From the NCBI GenBank assembly GCA_041737175.1, contig JBGSSF010000022.1, positions 1-64,000 on the forward strand: a stretch of DNA of 64,000 bases, given 5' to 3'. Source of the DNA: UBA5072 sp041737175 (GTDB lineage: Bacteria; Bacteroidota; Bacteroidia; Bacteroidales; UBA10428). A model generated the notes under the pieces. The model was given only the letters and a program-made list of their open reading frames with translations. It was not told where the DNA came from and searched no databases. Position numbers and translations under genes: made by a program. Shown here piece after piece: positions 25,223-32,938 of the stretch. The stretch's first letter is position 1, and the number at the start of each line of letters is the position of its first letter.

Positions 25223-25337
25223 GTTAAAAGTATTCTGAAAAGTGAACACTAACGGCAAAAGAAAACCTAACAGATGCTGAGATCTGTTAGGTCAATGTTT
25301 TCAATTCTTCCCCTATTAAAAACTGGTAATCAAGCGA

Positions 25338-25508
25338 TTACTGAACAACAGCAGTGGTGTCAAGTACAGTAGTGTCAGGAGCTACAACAGGAGCTTCTTC
25401 AACAACGGTTTCTTCAACTGCAGGTTCAACTGATTTTGATTTGCATGAACTGAATGCTACAACACCAAGAAATGCAAAAGCAACAAACAAATAAGCAATT
25501 TTTTTCAT
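25338..25508 (-). CDS. Small lipoprotein, 56 residues
   Basis: Starting at the ATG at 25508 gives a lipoprotein signal with lipobox (VVAFSSC; Cys22) and a short acidic mature part rich in Glu, Val and Thr (EETVVEEAPVV, then DTTVLDTTAVV). The low-complexity tail suggests a flexible surface or periplasmic tether. A good promoter (25553-25581) precedes it. I do not recognise a named family. Confidence 0.72.
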   Translation of the reverse strand: MKKIAYLFVAFAFLGVVAFSSCKSKSVEPAVEETVVEEAPVVAPDTTVLDTTAVVQ

Positions 25509-25552
25509 TTTTTTTAAATATTTGATGTGAATGATAAAGTTATAAATCGGCA

Positions 25553-25581
25553 CAAAATTAGCAAATAAATTAAATCTGCAA
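25553..25581 (-). promoter_or_regulatory. Promoter of the small lipoprotein gene
   Basis: On the minus strand TTG (25579-25581) and TAATTTTG (25553-25560) fit the -33/-7 pair with an 18-nt spacer. Predicted leader about 38 nt. Confidence 0.6.
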
Positions 25582-25686
25582 CTTATTTTTTCATTAATTT
25601 GAATAATAAGGCGTTAAAAAATTATGAACATACATTGAATTCGAATTGACCTCACCTCCGAATATTTCGCTTTCTGTATTTTCCGG

Positions 25687-25950
25687 TTATGCTTCTTCCT
25701 TTACTTTTTTGGTGGAATGCGCTTTGATTACCCTTAAATTTCTGCCGGCTACTTCCTTACCATCAAGGGCATTGATGGCTTCCATAGCCTCTTTCTTATC
25801 CGGCATTTCTATGAAGCAATAGCCCTTAGATTTTCCGGTACGTTTGTCCCGGATGAGCTTGATGGAATCGACACTCCCCATAACCTCGAAGATTTTACTG
25901 ATTTCATCTTCGCTTAATGTGTAGCTGATGTTACCAACGTAAATTGTCAT
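25687..25950 (-). CDS. RRM-type RNA-binding protein
   Basis: The 87-residue protein is a single RNA recognition motif. RNP2 is IYVGNI (residues 3-8) and RNP1 is KGYCFIEM (about 44-51), with aromatic residues at the RNA-contact positions. A short Lys-rich tail follows. The open frame extends 27 codons further upstream, but the RRM begins right at the ATG at 25950, so that start is chosen. Such solo RRM proteins are common in Bacteroidota (Rbp family) and are thought to act as general post-transcriptional regulators. Confidence 0.9.
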   Translation of the reverse strand: MTIYVGNISYTLSEDEISKIFEVMGSVDSIKLIRDKRTGKSKGYCFIEMPDKKEAMEAINALDGKEVAGRNLRVIKAHSTKKVKEEA

Positions 25951-26060
25951 AGTGGTAATTGGATTTTGGTAATTCTGTATACAAGATACGAAAAAAAACA
26001 GGAAAAACAAAGTTAATTTGAATACCAGCAAGATATGATTTTTCTGATTTATCTGCAGGA

Positions 26061-26642
26061 CTATATGTCATTCCAGTTTTCACCGCGCTTAATACGGCTG
26101 ATTTGCATTTCAGATACTTTAAAGGTTTTGGCCAGCACTGCCCCTGAAATGCCCATTTTCAGCTGATGCTTAATGATCCTCACGTCAGCGACAGTCAGTT
26201 TGGTATAATGTCTGGGATCGGATGGAAGATAACTTGCACCCAGAAAATCCTTCCATCCGGCCCATTCATCATAGAAATATTCAGGTCGTGAAGGAAGAGT
26301 ACCCGGCCTGTCTTTCCAGTGGATATAATCTTTCGAGTTTTTAATTCCTGCCTCCCTGCTAATACGCGAGGCATAGCGATAGCCGAGATAATGTCTGGAC
26401 TTCTTTTGTTCGGGATATCCCAGGAAATCGCGCCAGCCCTTCCAGGTGCCTTTCCGTATAAAGTATTCATCAGGAATTCTTGGGAATTTACGGGGCAGCG
26501 ATTTCTTACTTTGTTTGTAAGCATCGAATTTTCGGGCAGAAGTAACACCCGCCGGCACCAGGTTCTCAATGGAGTACTTACGCGCAAGGCTATACGACCA
26601 TTTCAGCACATGATCCCAATCGCCGAAATCAATCTTTTTCAT
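26061..26642 (-). CDS. Phage-integrase-repeat protein with C-terminal HTH
   Basis: This 193-residue basic protein contains two copies of a W-x-G/D-W-x-DFLG unit (WKGWRDFLGYP near residue 70, WAGWKDFLGAS near 135), each preceded by a P-x-x-P-x-x-(Y/F) segment. This resembles the phage-integrase repeat unit found beside some integrases and in stand-alone proteins. The last 40 residues look like a helix-turn-helix (KMGISGAVLAKTFKVSEMQI). DNA binding is likely; no recombinase catalytic domain is present. It may be a regulator or a remnant of a mobile element. Confidence 0.65.
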   Translation of the reverse strand: MKKIDFGDWDHVLKWSYSLARKYSIENLVPAGVTSARKFDAYKQSKKSLPRKFPRIPDEYFIRKGTWKGWRDFLGYPEQKKSRHYLGYRYASRISREAGIKNSKDYIHWKDRPGTLPSRPEYFYDEWAGWKDFLGASYLPSDPRHYTKLTVADVRIIKHQLKMGISGAVLAKTFKVSEMQISRIKRGENWNDI

Positions 26643-26703
26643 AGCGAGAAATGGTTCTTACTATGCTAATTTAAGAAATAATATTCAGATAGTGAAATCC
26701 GGA

Positions 26704-27663
26704 TTAGTCATCCGGGTCGGCTTCATCGTGAAGAAAAGTGACTTTTACAATGATGGGATTTGCGGCAGGCAAACCGTGATCAGAATCCACTTTTGGATCT
26801 TTGATGACGATCTCCCAGAGTTTGATATCGGGATACCTGACTGAAAGCAGAAGCGACATCATGGAAAAAGTCTTGGGTCCCTGAGGTACAATAACCACTT
26901 CGGAGGTGACACGCTGGTCAAGACAGTGTGAGGTAAGTACCGAGTTTATTTCCTCGGGATGATTTGCATCATAGGTGATTATGCTGTTGCTGTCAAGCCG
27001 GTTCAACAAAGCTTTATTGTTTTCAGTAACCAGTCTTGTATATTCCGGATCATGGGCGCATTTAGGGATAAAGGCGATTATTCTTTGCGGCTTCACCTTA
27101 TTTATCGCTTCCATGATGAAGGAATTATTATTATCCAGCGAGGCAATCATGGAAACGGGCTTCCTGTCTCTCAGATTATCCCGGTTAAAAAGCATGGGTC
27201 CGATATAGTCAATGGAATTCTTGGAGGGCTTCCTTTCAAATAGCTTGGGGGTATAGGAAAGGTATAAATTGATATTTCTGGCTTTAAAGTTATTCCTTGA
27301 AATGCTGTCGATGATCAAGGCGTACCATTTTTTGGGCATACAGGAATAATCGACCAGTATGTTTAACTGCCGGGCATTGATATTGCATATTTCAGCGATG
27401 AGATCCTCGATGACACCGGATTCATTCATGGATGTAAAGTAATTCTTAAAGCCAAGCCGGTTAAAGATTTCCATGTGATTGCCACGACTTTGTCTCTGAT
27501 TATTTTCATCGATGGCCAGGAGGTATTTTCTGGGGATGGATGCGCTTATATTTTCGGCCAGGAAATAACACCTGGGTTGATAACCACAAGCAGCAATAAA
27601 GCAATCCATTGGCCCAGTCCGGAGCTCGGAATAACTGACTTCTTGCAGGTGTATTAATTCCAT
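26704..27663 (-). CDS. Uncharacterised protein downstream of an adenylate cyclase
   Basis: A 319-residue soluble protein with no signal peptide or membrane segment. It looks alpha/beta, with strand-like segments at FIAACGY (about 22-28), INILVDYS-like (LNILVDYSCMPKKWY, about 100-115) and VIVPQGP near 260. The pair AACGYxPR and DYSCMPKKW look like conserved motifs, but I cannot name the family. It is 134 bp downstream of the cyclase gene on the same strand and 61 bp upstream of the integrase-repeat gene. Co-transcription with the cyclase is possible, which would make it a candidate cAMP-linked effector, but nothing in the sequence shows nucleotide binding. Confidence 0.7.
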   Translation of the reverse strand: MELIHLQEVSYSELRTGPMDCFIAACGYQPRCYFLAENISASIPRKYLLAIDENNQRQSRGNHMEIFNRLGFKNYFTSMNESGVIEDLIAEICNINARQLNILVDYSCMPKKWYALIIDSISRNNFKARNINLYLSYTPKLFERKPSKNSIDYIGPMLFNRDNLRDRKPVSMIASLDNNNSFIMEAINKVKPQRIIAFIPKCAHDPEYTRLVTENNKALLNRLDSNSIITYDANHPEEINSVLTSHCLDQRVTSEVVIVPQGPKTFSMMSLLLSVRYPDIKLWEIVIKDPKVDSDHGLPAANPIIVKVTFLHDEADPDD

Positions 27664-27699
27664 TTAGGTTTTTTTTCAGCCCTCAATACAAAGATTTTG

Positions 27700-27801
27700 A
27701 TGGCTGATATAGATTACGTGGAATGGATTCAACCGTTACAATTCTTTTATGAACTCTTCAAATCGGAGTATGAACAGGGGTTATTTGAATTTAAATATTA
27801 A
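27700..27801 (+). CDS. Possible 33-residue small protein
   Basis: An ATG-started frame encodes 33 residues rich in aromatic and acidic residues (begins MADIDYVEW, ends LFEFKY). It lies on the + strand between two minus-strand genes and overlaps the cyclase stop codon by 4 bp. The composition looks protein-like rather than random, but there is no clear ribosome binding site or promoter. It could also be a remnant. Confidence 0.3.
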   Translation: MADIDYVEWIQPLQFFYELFKSEYEQGLFEFKY

Positions 27802-29210
27802 AGCTTATTGACCTTGTTTATCATCAGTTCATTGGGCAGAATCCCCAGATTGTCCGTTGAAAATTCGGGTTTTATCCGATTTACAAAATACATGTCGATT
27901 TTTCCCATGTTCTTGGTCTCAATCTTGCCCCGGTTGTCGCAATCAAAGAAATCCTTGATGTATTCGTAGGTGCCGCCGGAAATATTGACCATACCGACAT
28001 GTCCGCTTTGTTCCATACGACTTGCAACATTAACCGTGTCACCCCAGATATCATAGGCAAAACGCTTTCTTCCGACCACGCCCGCCACGACGGGTCCGGT
28101 ATGAATGCCCAACCTCAATTCCCATACAGGCAAATGATTCAATACCTTTGTATCATTCAGCGTATTCATGTAGTTCTGAATCTCAAGCCCTGCCAGCACG
28201 GTATCGACCGGGTTACTCTTATTGCTTAAAGGCAGCCCGCCGGCACACATATAAGCATCGCCAATGGTCTTTATTTTTTCAATATAATGCCGGCCTGTGA
28301 TCTCATCAAAAGTAGCAAAGTAGGAATCCAGAATACTGACCAGGTCTTTGGGATCGAGTGATTTACTCAGCCTTGAGAATCCTTTGAAATCTGCAAACAA
28401 TACACTTACCAACTTGTATTGCCGGGTACCGGCTCTTCCTTTTGATTTCAACTGCCTCGCAACCTCAAAAGGCAATATGTTCAGTAAAAGCTTTTCCGAT
28501 TTCTCCTGCTCCAGCTCAATGGTGAGCTTTTGCTGGTTTATCTCCTGTTTCTGGTCCTCCAACAGTGCATTAACATGCTCCAGGTTTCGGGTAATATCCT
28601 TCATCTTTTTATTCTGGGCATTCAATTCAGATTCCTTGTTTTTGAAAACCGTGATGTCAATTTCAACGGCAATAATCTCTTCAATTAAGCCATCCGCATT
28701 GATCAGGGGATTCATAAAAACCTGAAGCCATCTGATTTCACCTTTTTTAGATTTCACATGACAGATGCAATCAGTTGCCTGGACCTCCTTCAGACAATTG
28801 TTGAACAGATTGGCTATTTCAGAGGAGGGATCAAGACTGTAAATGGTATTTCCGTATAATTCCCGGTAGGCATCCAAACGAAAACCATGCAACCGTTCAA
28901 ATCCGTCATTGGCCCATTCGATTTCACCATTCGGTTTGATCAGGAGAAAAGAAAAAGGCATGTTATTTGAACTGGCCATAATTTTGACCAGCAAGTCATT
29001 GATTTCCTTTCTTCTCCGGATCTTCTTATCAATATCCTCGTCCAACTCGGTTAAAGCAAACGCTTTCTCCATGCTGGAAATCAATTCATCCGGCGTGGCG
29101 GGTTTTGAATTGTATTCTAAAATCCCTTTGGTTTCAATTTTTGCTAAAAGATTACCGATTAACTCCTTATTGACTTGATTTTCATCTACGATAATAATTT
29201 TGTATCCCAT
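27798..29210 (-). CDS. Class III adenylate cyclase with truncated receiver and PAS domain
   Basis: The ATG at 29210 gives 470 residues. Residues 1-52 match only the two ends of a CheY-like receiver: the first strand and helix (YKIIIVDENQVNKELIGNLL), then the KP-loop and last helix (SKPATPDELISSMEKAF). The middle with the phosphorylatable Asp is missing. A PAS domain (about 80-190) and a coiled coil (about 192-245) follow. The cyclase domain (about 262-445) is complete: metal ligands Asp274 and Asp318, adenine-selecting Lys314 and Asp387, and Asn394/Arg398. The Lys/Asp pair predicts ATP rather than GTP as substrate. No cAMP receptor gene is nearby. Confidence 0.9.
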   Translation of the reverse strand: MGYKIIIVDENQVNKELIGNLLAKIETKGILEYNSKPATPDELISSMEKAFALTELDEDIDKKIRRRKEINDLLVKIMASSNNMPFSFLLIKPNGEIEWANDGFERLHGFRLDAYRELYGNTIYSLDPSSEIANLFNNCLKEVQATDCICHVKSKKGEIRWLQVFMNPLINADGLIEEIIAVEIDITVFKNKESELNAQNKKMKDITRNLEHVNALLEDQKQEINQQKLTIELEQEKSEKLLLNILPFEVARQLKSKGRAGTRQYKLVSVLFADFKGFSRLSKSLDPKDLVSILDSYFATFDEITGRHYIEKIKTIGDAYMCAGGLPLSNKSNPVDTVLAGLEIQNYMNTLNDTKVLNHLPVWELRLGIHTGPVVAGVVGRKRFAYDIWGDTVNVASRMEQSGHVGMVNISGGTYEYIKDFFDCDNRGKIETKNMGKIDMYFVNRIKPEFSTDNLGILPNELMINKVNKL

Positions 29211-29295
29211 ATGAAGCAATCGATGGTACCTTGCTAATCCGTAAGCAAGATAGTGTATTTACCTTAAACGATAAATTTCCAATAAGGTTATAAGG

Positions 29296-29323
29296 GTAGA
29301 GACGCATTGCAATGCGCCTCTAC
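29296..29323. repeat. Palindrome GTAGAG...CTCTAC
   Basis: GTAGAG, AC, GCATTGCAATGC, GC, CTCTAC forms a nearly perfect hairpin between the cyclase and rocD. It shares the TAGAGACG-type arm with the terminator-like palindrome at 51281, so the two look like members of one family. It could act as a terminator for rocD (minus strand) although a T tract is lacking. Confidence 0.65.
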
Positions 29324-29329
29324 TGGATG

Positions 29330-30556
29330 TTAATTGAATTCGTTCAGAGTGTCCTTGATAATGTCGATGGACTCCATGAGCTGATCCTCGGTGATTACCA
29401 ATGGTGGCGCAAAGCGAATAATATGATCATGTGTGGGTTTGGCAAGCAAACCATTATTTTTTAATGCCAGGCAAACGTCCCAGGCAGTTTTACCGTTTTT
29501 GGGCCTGATTACAACGGCGTTCAGCAATCCTTTTCCGCGCACGGTTTCCACCATGTCATGGTCCCTTTCAAAGGTCTTCAATTCTTCGCGGAAAATCATA
29601 CCCAGCTTATCGGCATTCTCTGCAAGTTTTTCATCAACCAGAACTTTCAGGGAGGCAACGGCTATCTTGGAGGCCAAAGGATTACCACCAAAGGTGGAAC
29701 CATGTTCCCCGGGCTTAATGCAGAGCATGATCTCGTTGCTGGCTAAAACGGCCGATATGGGAAATACGCCTCCGGATAAGGCTTTGCCCAGTATGAGGAT
29801 GTCGGGATGAACATTTTCGTGGTCACAGGCAAGCATTCTGCCGGTACGAGCCAGTCCGGTCTGCACTTCATCAGCTATGAACAGGACATTTTTATTCCGG
29901 CAAAGCTCGTAAGCTTTCTTAATATAGCCGCTATCGGGGACAAATACGCCTGCTTCCCCCTGAATGGGCTCCACCAGAAAACCCGCAACTTTCGGATCCT
30001 GCAACTCTTTCTCAAGGGCTTTCAGATCATTATAGGGAACCACGGAAAATCCCGGTGTAAATGGTCCGAAGCCCTTGAATGATGAAGGGTCGGTTGACAT
30101 GGAAATGACCGTAACAGTTCTACCATGAAAATTCCCGTCACACACGATAATTTTAGCCTCATTTTCGGGAATTCCTTTTTTGTCATAGGCCCATCTTCTG
30201 CAAAGCTTGAGTGCACTTTCAACGCCTTCAGCACCTGAATTCATCGGAAGCAGTTTGTCATATCCCAGTAATGAAGTTGTATATTTCTCGAACTTTCCGA
30301 GACAGTCATTGTAAAACGCCCTGGAAGTTAACGTCAGCTTTTTGGATTGTTTGCGCAAAGCCTTGATGATCTTTGGATGACAATGACCCTGATTAACGGC
30401 TGAATAGGCTGACAAAAAATCATAGTACTTTTTACCCTCTACATCCCAAAGAAAAACTCCCTTTCCTTTTTTAAGCACTACCGGCAAAGGATGATAGTTA
30501 TGAGCACCGAATTCGTCTTCCAGGTTGATGTAATCCTGGCTTGTAAGTGTTGTCAT
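29330..30556 (-). CDS. rocD: Ornithine aminotransferase
   Basis: This 408-residue PLP enzyme of aminotransferase class III transfers the delta-amino group of ornithine to 2-oxoglutarate, giving glutamate semialdehyde. The N-terminal GAHNYHPLPVVL and the SAYSAVNQGHCHP segment are characteristic of ornithine aminotransferases. The pyridine-contact Asp is in FIADEVQTGL and the PLP lysine in ILGKALSGG (about 250). It links arginine/ornithine use to proline and glutamate; arginine decarboxylase is encoded 4 kb away but not in the same unit. Confidence 0.93.
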   Translation of the reverse strand: MTTLTSQDYINLEDEFGAHNYHPLPVVLKKGKGVFLWDVEGKKYYDFLSAYSAVNQGHCHPKIIKALRKQSKKLTLTSRAFYNDCLGKFEKYTTSLLGYDKLLPMNSGAEGVESALKLCRRWAYDKKGIPENEAKIIVCDGNFHGRTVTVISMSTDPSSFKGFGPFTPGFSVVPYNDLKALEKELQDPKVAGFLVEPIQGEAGVFVPDSGYIKKAYELCRNKNVLFIADEVQTGLARTGRMLACDHENVHPDILILGKALSGGVFPISAVLASNEIMLCIKPGEHGSTFGGNPLASKIAVASLKVLVDEKLAENADKLGMIFREELKTFERDHDMVETVRGKGLLNAVVIRPKNGKTAWDVCLALKNNGLLAKPTHDHIIRFAPPLVITEDQLMESIDIIKDTLNEFN

Positions 30557-30655
30557 TTTTTTTGAAGTCTTTTAAGTTATCTTTATTTGAATTTATTTAC
30601 GCAAGATTTGAATTAATATTCAAAAAGGCAATGATAAAACACATGTTTAACAAAG

Positions 30656-30663
30656 CAAAGTTA
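30656..30663 (-). promoter_or_regulatory. Possible -7 element of rocD
   Basis: TAACTTTG on the minus strand, about 100 nt upstream of the rocD ATG, fits TAnnTTTG. No -33 partner is evident. Confidence 0.3.
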
Positions 30664-30694
30664 GAATTTTTTAAGTCTGTTGATGCACCCTCCA

Positions 30695-31735
30695 CTATTT
30701 CCTGAAATCAATCATCGCCTTCATTACCCCATCGCGATAATCTGCCACCAGTTCAAAAGCCTCCGGGGTATCCCTGAAACTAAAATGGTGCGTGGCCATC
30801 TGTGCGGCCCTTATCCTGCCTCTTTCCATGCTTTCAAGCGCTGCTTCAACACAGTCCACCTGCCGGCGAATATTCTGAATTGCAATTTCCTTTCTTCGGC
30901 CGATATCCACTGACATCGACCAGCGATTGAATTCAGGAATCCCAACCAACACAAGCTTTCCTCCCGGTTTAAGAAGTTCAAATGCCTGATCTACCGTTTC
31001 CTGTTTGCCGCAACATTCAAAAACAGCATCGAGGGCCAAAGGTTCCTGCTCAAGAATCAGTCGCGTTACATCCACCTTGTCCGGGTTCCCGGTCCACTCA
31101 GCCCCGGCATTTTTAACCAGCCTGAGCCGTTCATCAATCTTATCGGTCATATATATTCTTTCACACCCTGCAGCTTTTGAGGCAAGCATAACACTCATCC
31201 CGATCGGGCCGGAGCCCAGGATAGCGATTCGGGAACCAGGCATGGGTACCGACTGCTTAACTGCATATACCCCAATGGCCAGTGGCTCTGATATAGCGGC
31301 CTCATCCAGGGATAAGCCCGGAGAAATTCGGAAGCAACTGGTTTCCGGCATGATGATATATTCTGAAAGACAACCCTGGGCCTGTCCGGGACAACCCAGA
31401 AACCTTAACTTTCTGCAGGTATGGTGCCTGCCGGCAAGGCATTGATCACATTGCCAGCAGGGCATGGCCGGTTCAATGGCAATACGATCACCAGGTTTGA
31501 CGCGTGTGACGGCCGGACCTGTTTCCAGCACTGTTCCGGCTCCCTCATGTCCTACTGTGAAGGGATATTGTACCACCTGGCTGCCGATTTTACCCTGCAG
31601 GTAATAGTGAATATCAGATCCACAGACTCCCACAACCTCCATCCTGATTTTAACATCATGATCATTGGAAATAGCAGGATCTGGAATCTCCAGGAATTCC
31701 ATTTTCCGGATGCCGGTTAACATCATTGCTTTCAT
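30695..31735 (-). CDS. Zinc-dependent alcohol/polyol dehydrogenase
   Basis: A 346-residue medium-chain dehydrogenase. The catalytic-zinc region has GVCGSDIHYY and GHEGAGTV (Cys about 38, His-Glu about 63-64); the structural-zinc cysteines are in CWQCDQCLAGRHHTC (about 93-107); the NAD-binding loop is LGSGPIG (about 171-177). The YPFTVGHEGAG and overall pattern are closest to sorbitol/xylitol dehydrogenases. The sugar substrate is not certain. The gene is single, between rocD and a response-regulator gene on the same strand. Confidence 0.88.
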   Translation of the reverse strand: MKAMMLTGIRKMEFLEIPDPAISNDHDVKIRMEVVGVCGSDIHYYLQGKIGSQVVQYPFTVGHEGAGTVLETGPAVTRVKPGDRIAIEPAMPCWQCDQCLAGRHHTCRKLRFLGCPGQAQGCLSEYIIMPETSCFRISPGLSLDEAAISEPLAIGVYAVKQSVPMPGSRIAILGSGPIGMSVMLASKAAGCERIYMTDKIDERLRLVKNAGAEWTGNPDKVDVTRLILEQEPLALDAVFECCGKQETVDQAFELLKPGGKLVLVGIPEFNRWSMSVDIGRRKEIAIQNIRRQVDCVEAALESMERGRIRAAQMATHHFSFRDTPEAFELVADYRDGVMKAMIDFRK

Positions 31736-31807
31736 AAGGATAACTTTGTATGACTATACAAAATTAATCCTTTCAACCGAATATAGCTTGCAGGAATTGC
31801 AGATTGG

Positions 31808-32188
31808 TCAACCAGAAATCAGTATTTCGCCCGGACACTGCAAAGCATGCAATACAGCTGCTGAAAATCCCTGTTGATTGAGCGGTTTAGTGAAAACATC
31901 CCGGATTCCCAGTTTCTTGGCCACATATAAATACAGCGGTTCACCGCCACTGATGGCAATGATCTTCATGAGGGGGTATTTTCGTTTTATCTCCATGATC
32001 AATTCAATTCCTTCCATTTTAGGCATTACAATATCGGTGATGATCAGGTCATATGGATTACCTGATAATTTTTCAAGTCCTTCCAGCCCGTCACACGCTT
32101 CATCAAATGCAATACTTTCCTTGTGAAAAAGATTGATGATTAATTTTCTCATCAGGATATTGTCGTCAACAACAAGAATTCTCTTCAT
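31808..32188 (-). CDS. Single-domain response regulator (CheY-like)
   Basis: 126 residues, one receiver domain and nothing else. Acidic pocket Asp8-Asp9, phospho-acceptor Asp52 in IITDIVMP, switch Ser near 79 (AISGGEP) and Lys in FTKPL (about 102). No histidine kinase gene is adjacent, so its partner acts in trans. Output may be protein-protein contact or phosphorelay, for instance through the Hpt protein at 57596. Confidence 0.92.
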   Translation of the reverse strand: MKRILVVDDNILMRKLIINLFHKESIAFDEACDGLEGLEKLSGNPYDLIITDIVMPKMEGIELIMEIKRKYPLMKIIAISGGEPLYLYVAKKLGIRDVFTKPLNQQGFSAAVLHALQCPGEILISG

Positions 32189-32351
32189 GGAATTTTCTTT
32201 AGTTTGCTCTGGTTTTCAACCGTTATAAAGATTCAAACAATAGATCTTCACTGAAGTTAACGTACGATCGCGCATTTAAGTTTATTATTGTTAAGGAGTT
32301 GAAGTTTTTCATTGACAAACTGACAAAAAATCCTGGTGAATGGAATAGAAA

Positions 32352-32371
32352 AGCCGGCCAATGAGCCGGCT
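32352..32371 (-). terminator. Intrinsic terminator after the second receiver gene
   Basis: On the minus strand the 7-bp stem AGCCGGC/GCCGGCT with a 6-nt loop is followed by TTTTCTATT. It lies 29 bp after the stop of the receiver gene at 32400. Confidence 0.7.
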
Positions 32372-32399
32372 GATTGATGACACGCCTGTCAGGTCAATT

Positions 32400-32777
32400 T
32401 CAATCCTGTTTCAGGGTTTTTTCCACCAGATTAACCAGGTACTTAATATCGATGGGCTTTCGGAGAAAATCCACCGCATCAAGATTTTTAATTTTCTGAA
32501 GATTTTCGTCGTCTGTGTTAAGCGCTGAGATAACAATTACAGGTGTTTTTTTTGTCATCTCATTCCGCCTGAGTTGTTCAAGAAAATCAAATCCGCTTAC
32601 CTTGGGCATTAACAGATCAAGCAAAATAAGATCGGGAAGTTGCTTGTCCATTCGTGCAAAAGCCTCTTTAACAGTCAAAGCCGTTTCAATCACATAGCCC
32701 TTATCTGTCAGGACGGCTTCAAGTAGAACAATATTGGTAGTGGAATCATCTATTACCAATATTCTGGAAGGTTTCAT
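32400..32777 (-). CDS. Single-domain response regulator
   Basis: 125 residues forming one receiver domain: Asp10-Asp11 pocket, phospho-acceptor Asp54 in ILLDLLMP, VISA switch (about 83-86), Lys in LRKPI (about 106). It is not co-transcribed with the 31808 receiver: 211 bp and a terminator separate them. No output domain or kinase is nearby. Such stand-alone receivers often join hybrid-kinase phosphorelays. Confidence 0.92.
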   Translation of the reverse strand: MKPSRILVIDDSTTNIVLLEAVLTDKGYVIETALTVKEAFARMDKQLPDLILLDLLMPKVSGFDFLEQLRRNEMTKKTPVIVISALNTDDENLQKIKNLDAVDFLRKPIDIKYLVNLVEKTLKQD

Positions 32778-32938
32778 AATGAGTTGATCAGTATTTAAAA
32801 TAATATTCTAAGATAACGATTTTATTGAAATGCTAAGTCCGGGTAAATTTAATGATTTTACATCGCCAAAAAATATTAGGCTGTTAGAATTTTACGCTGA
32901 TAAAGTGGTATATTCGGATTCATTTAATTTTAATCGAG

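Noticed and set aside
26704..29210. Pycsar-type anti-phage locus
   Set aside because: The cyclase has a PAS sensor and adenine-selecting residues, and the neighbour has no TIR or membrane effector domain.
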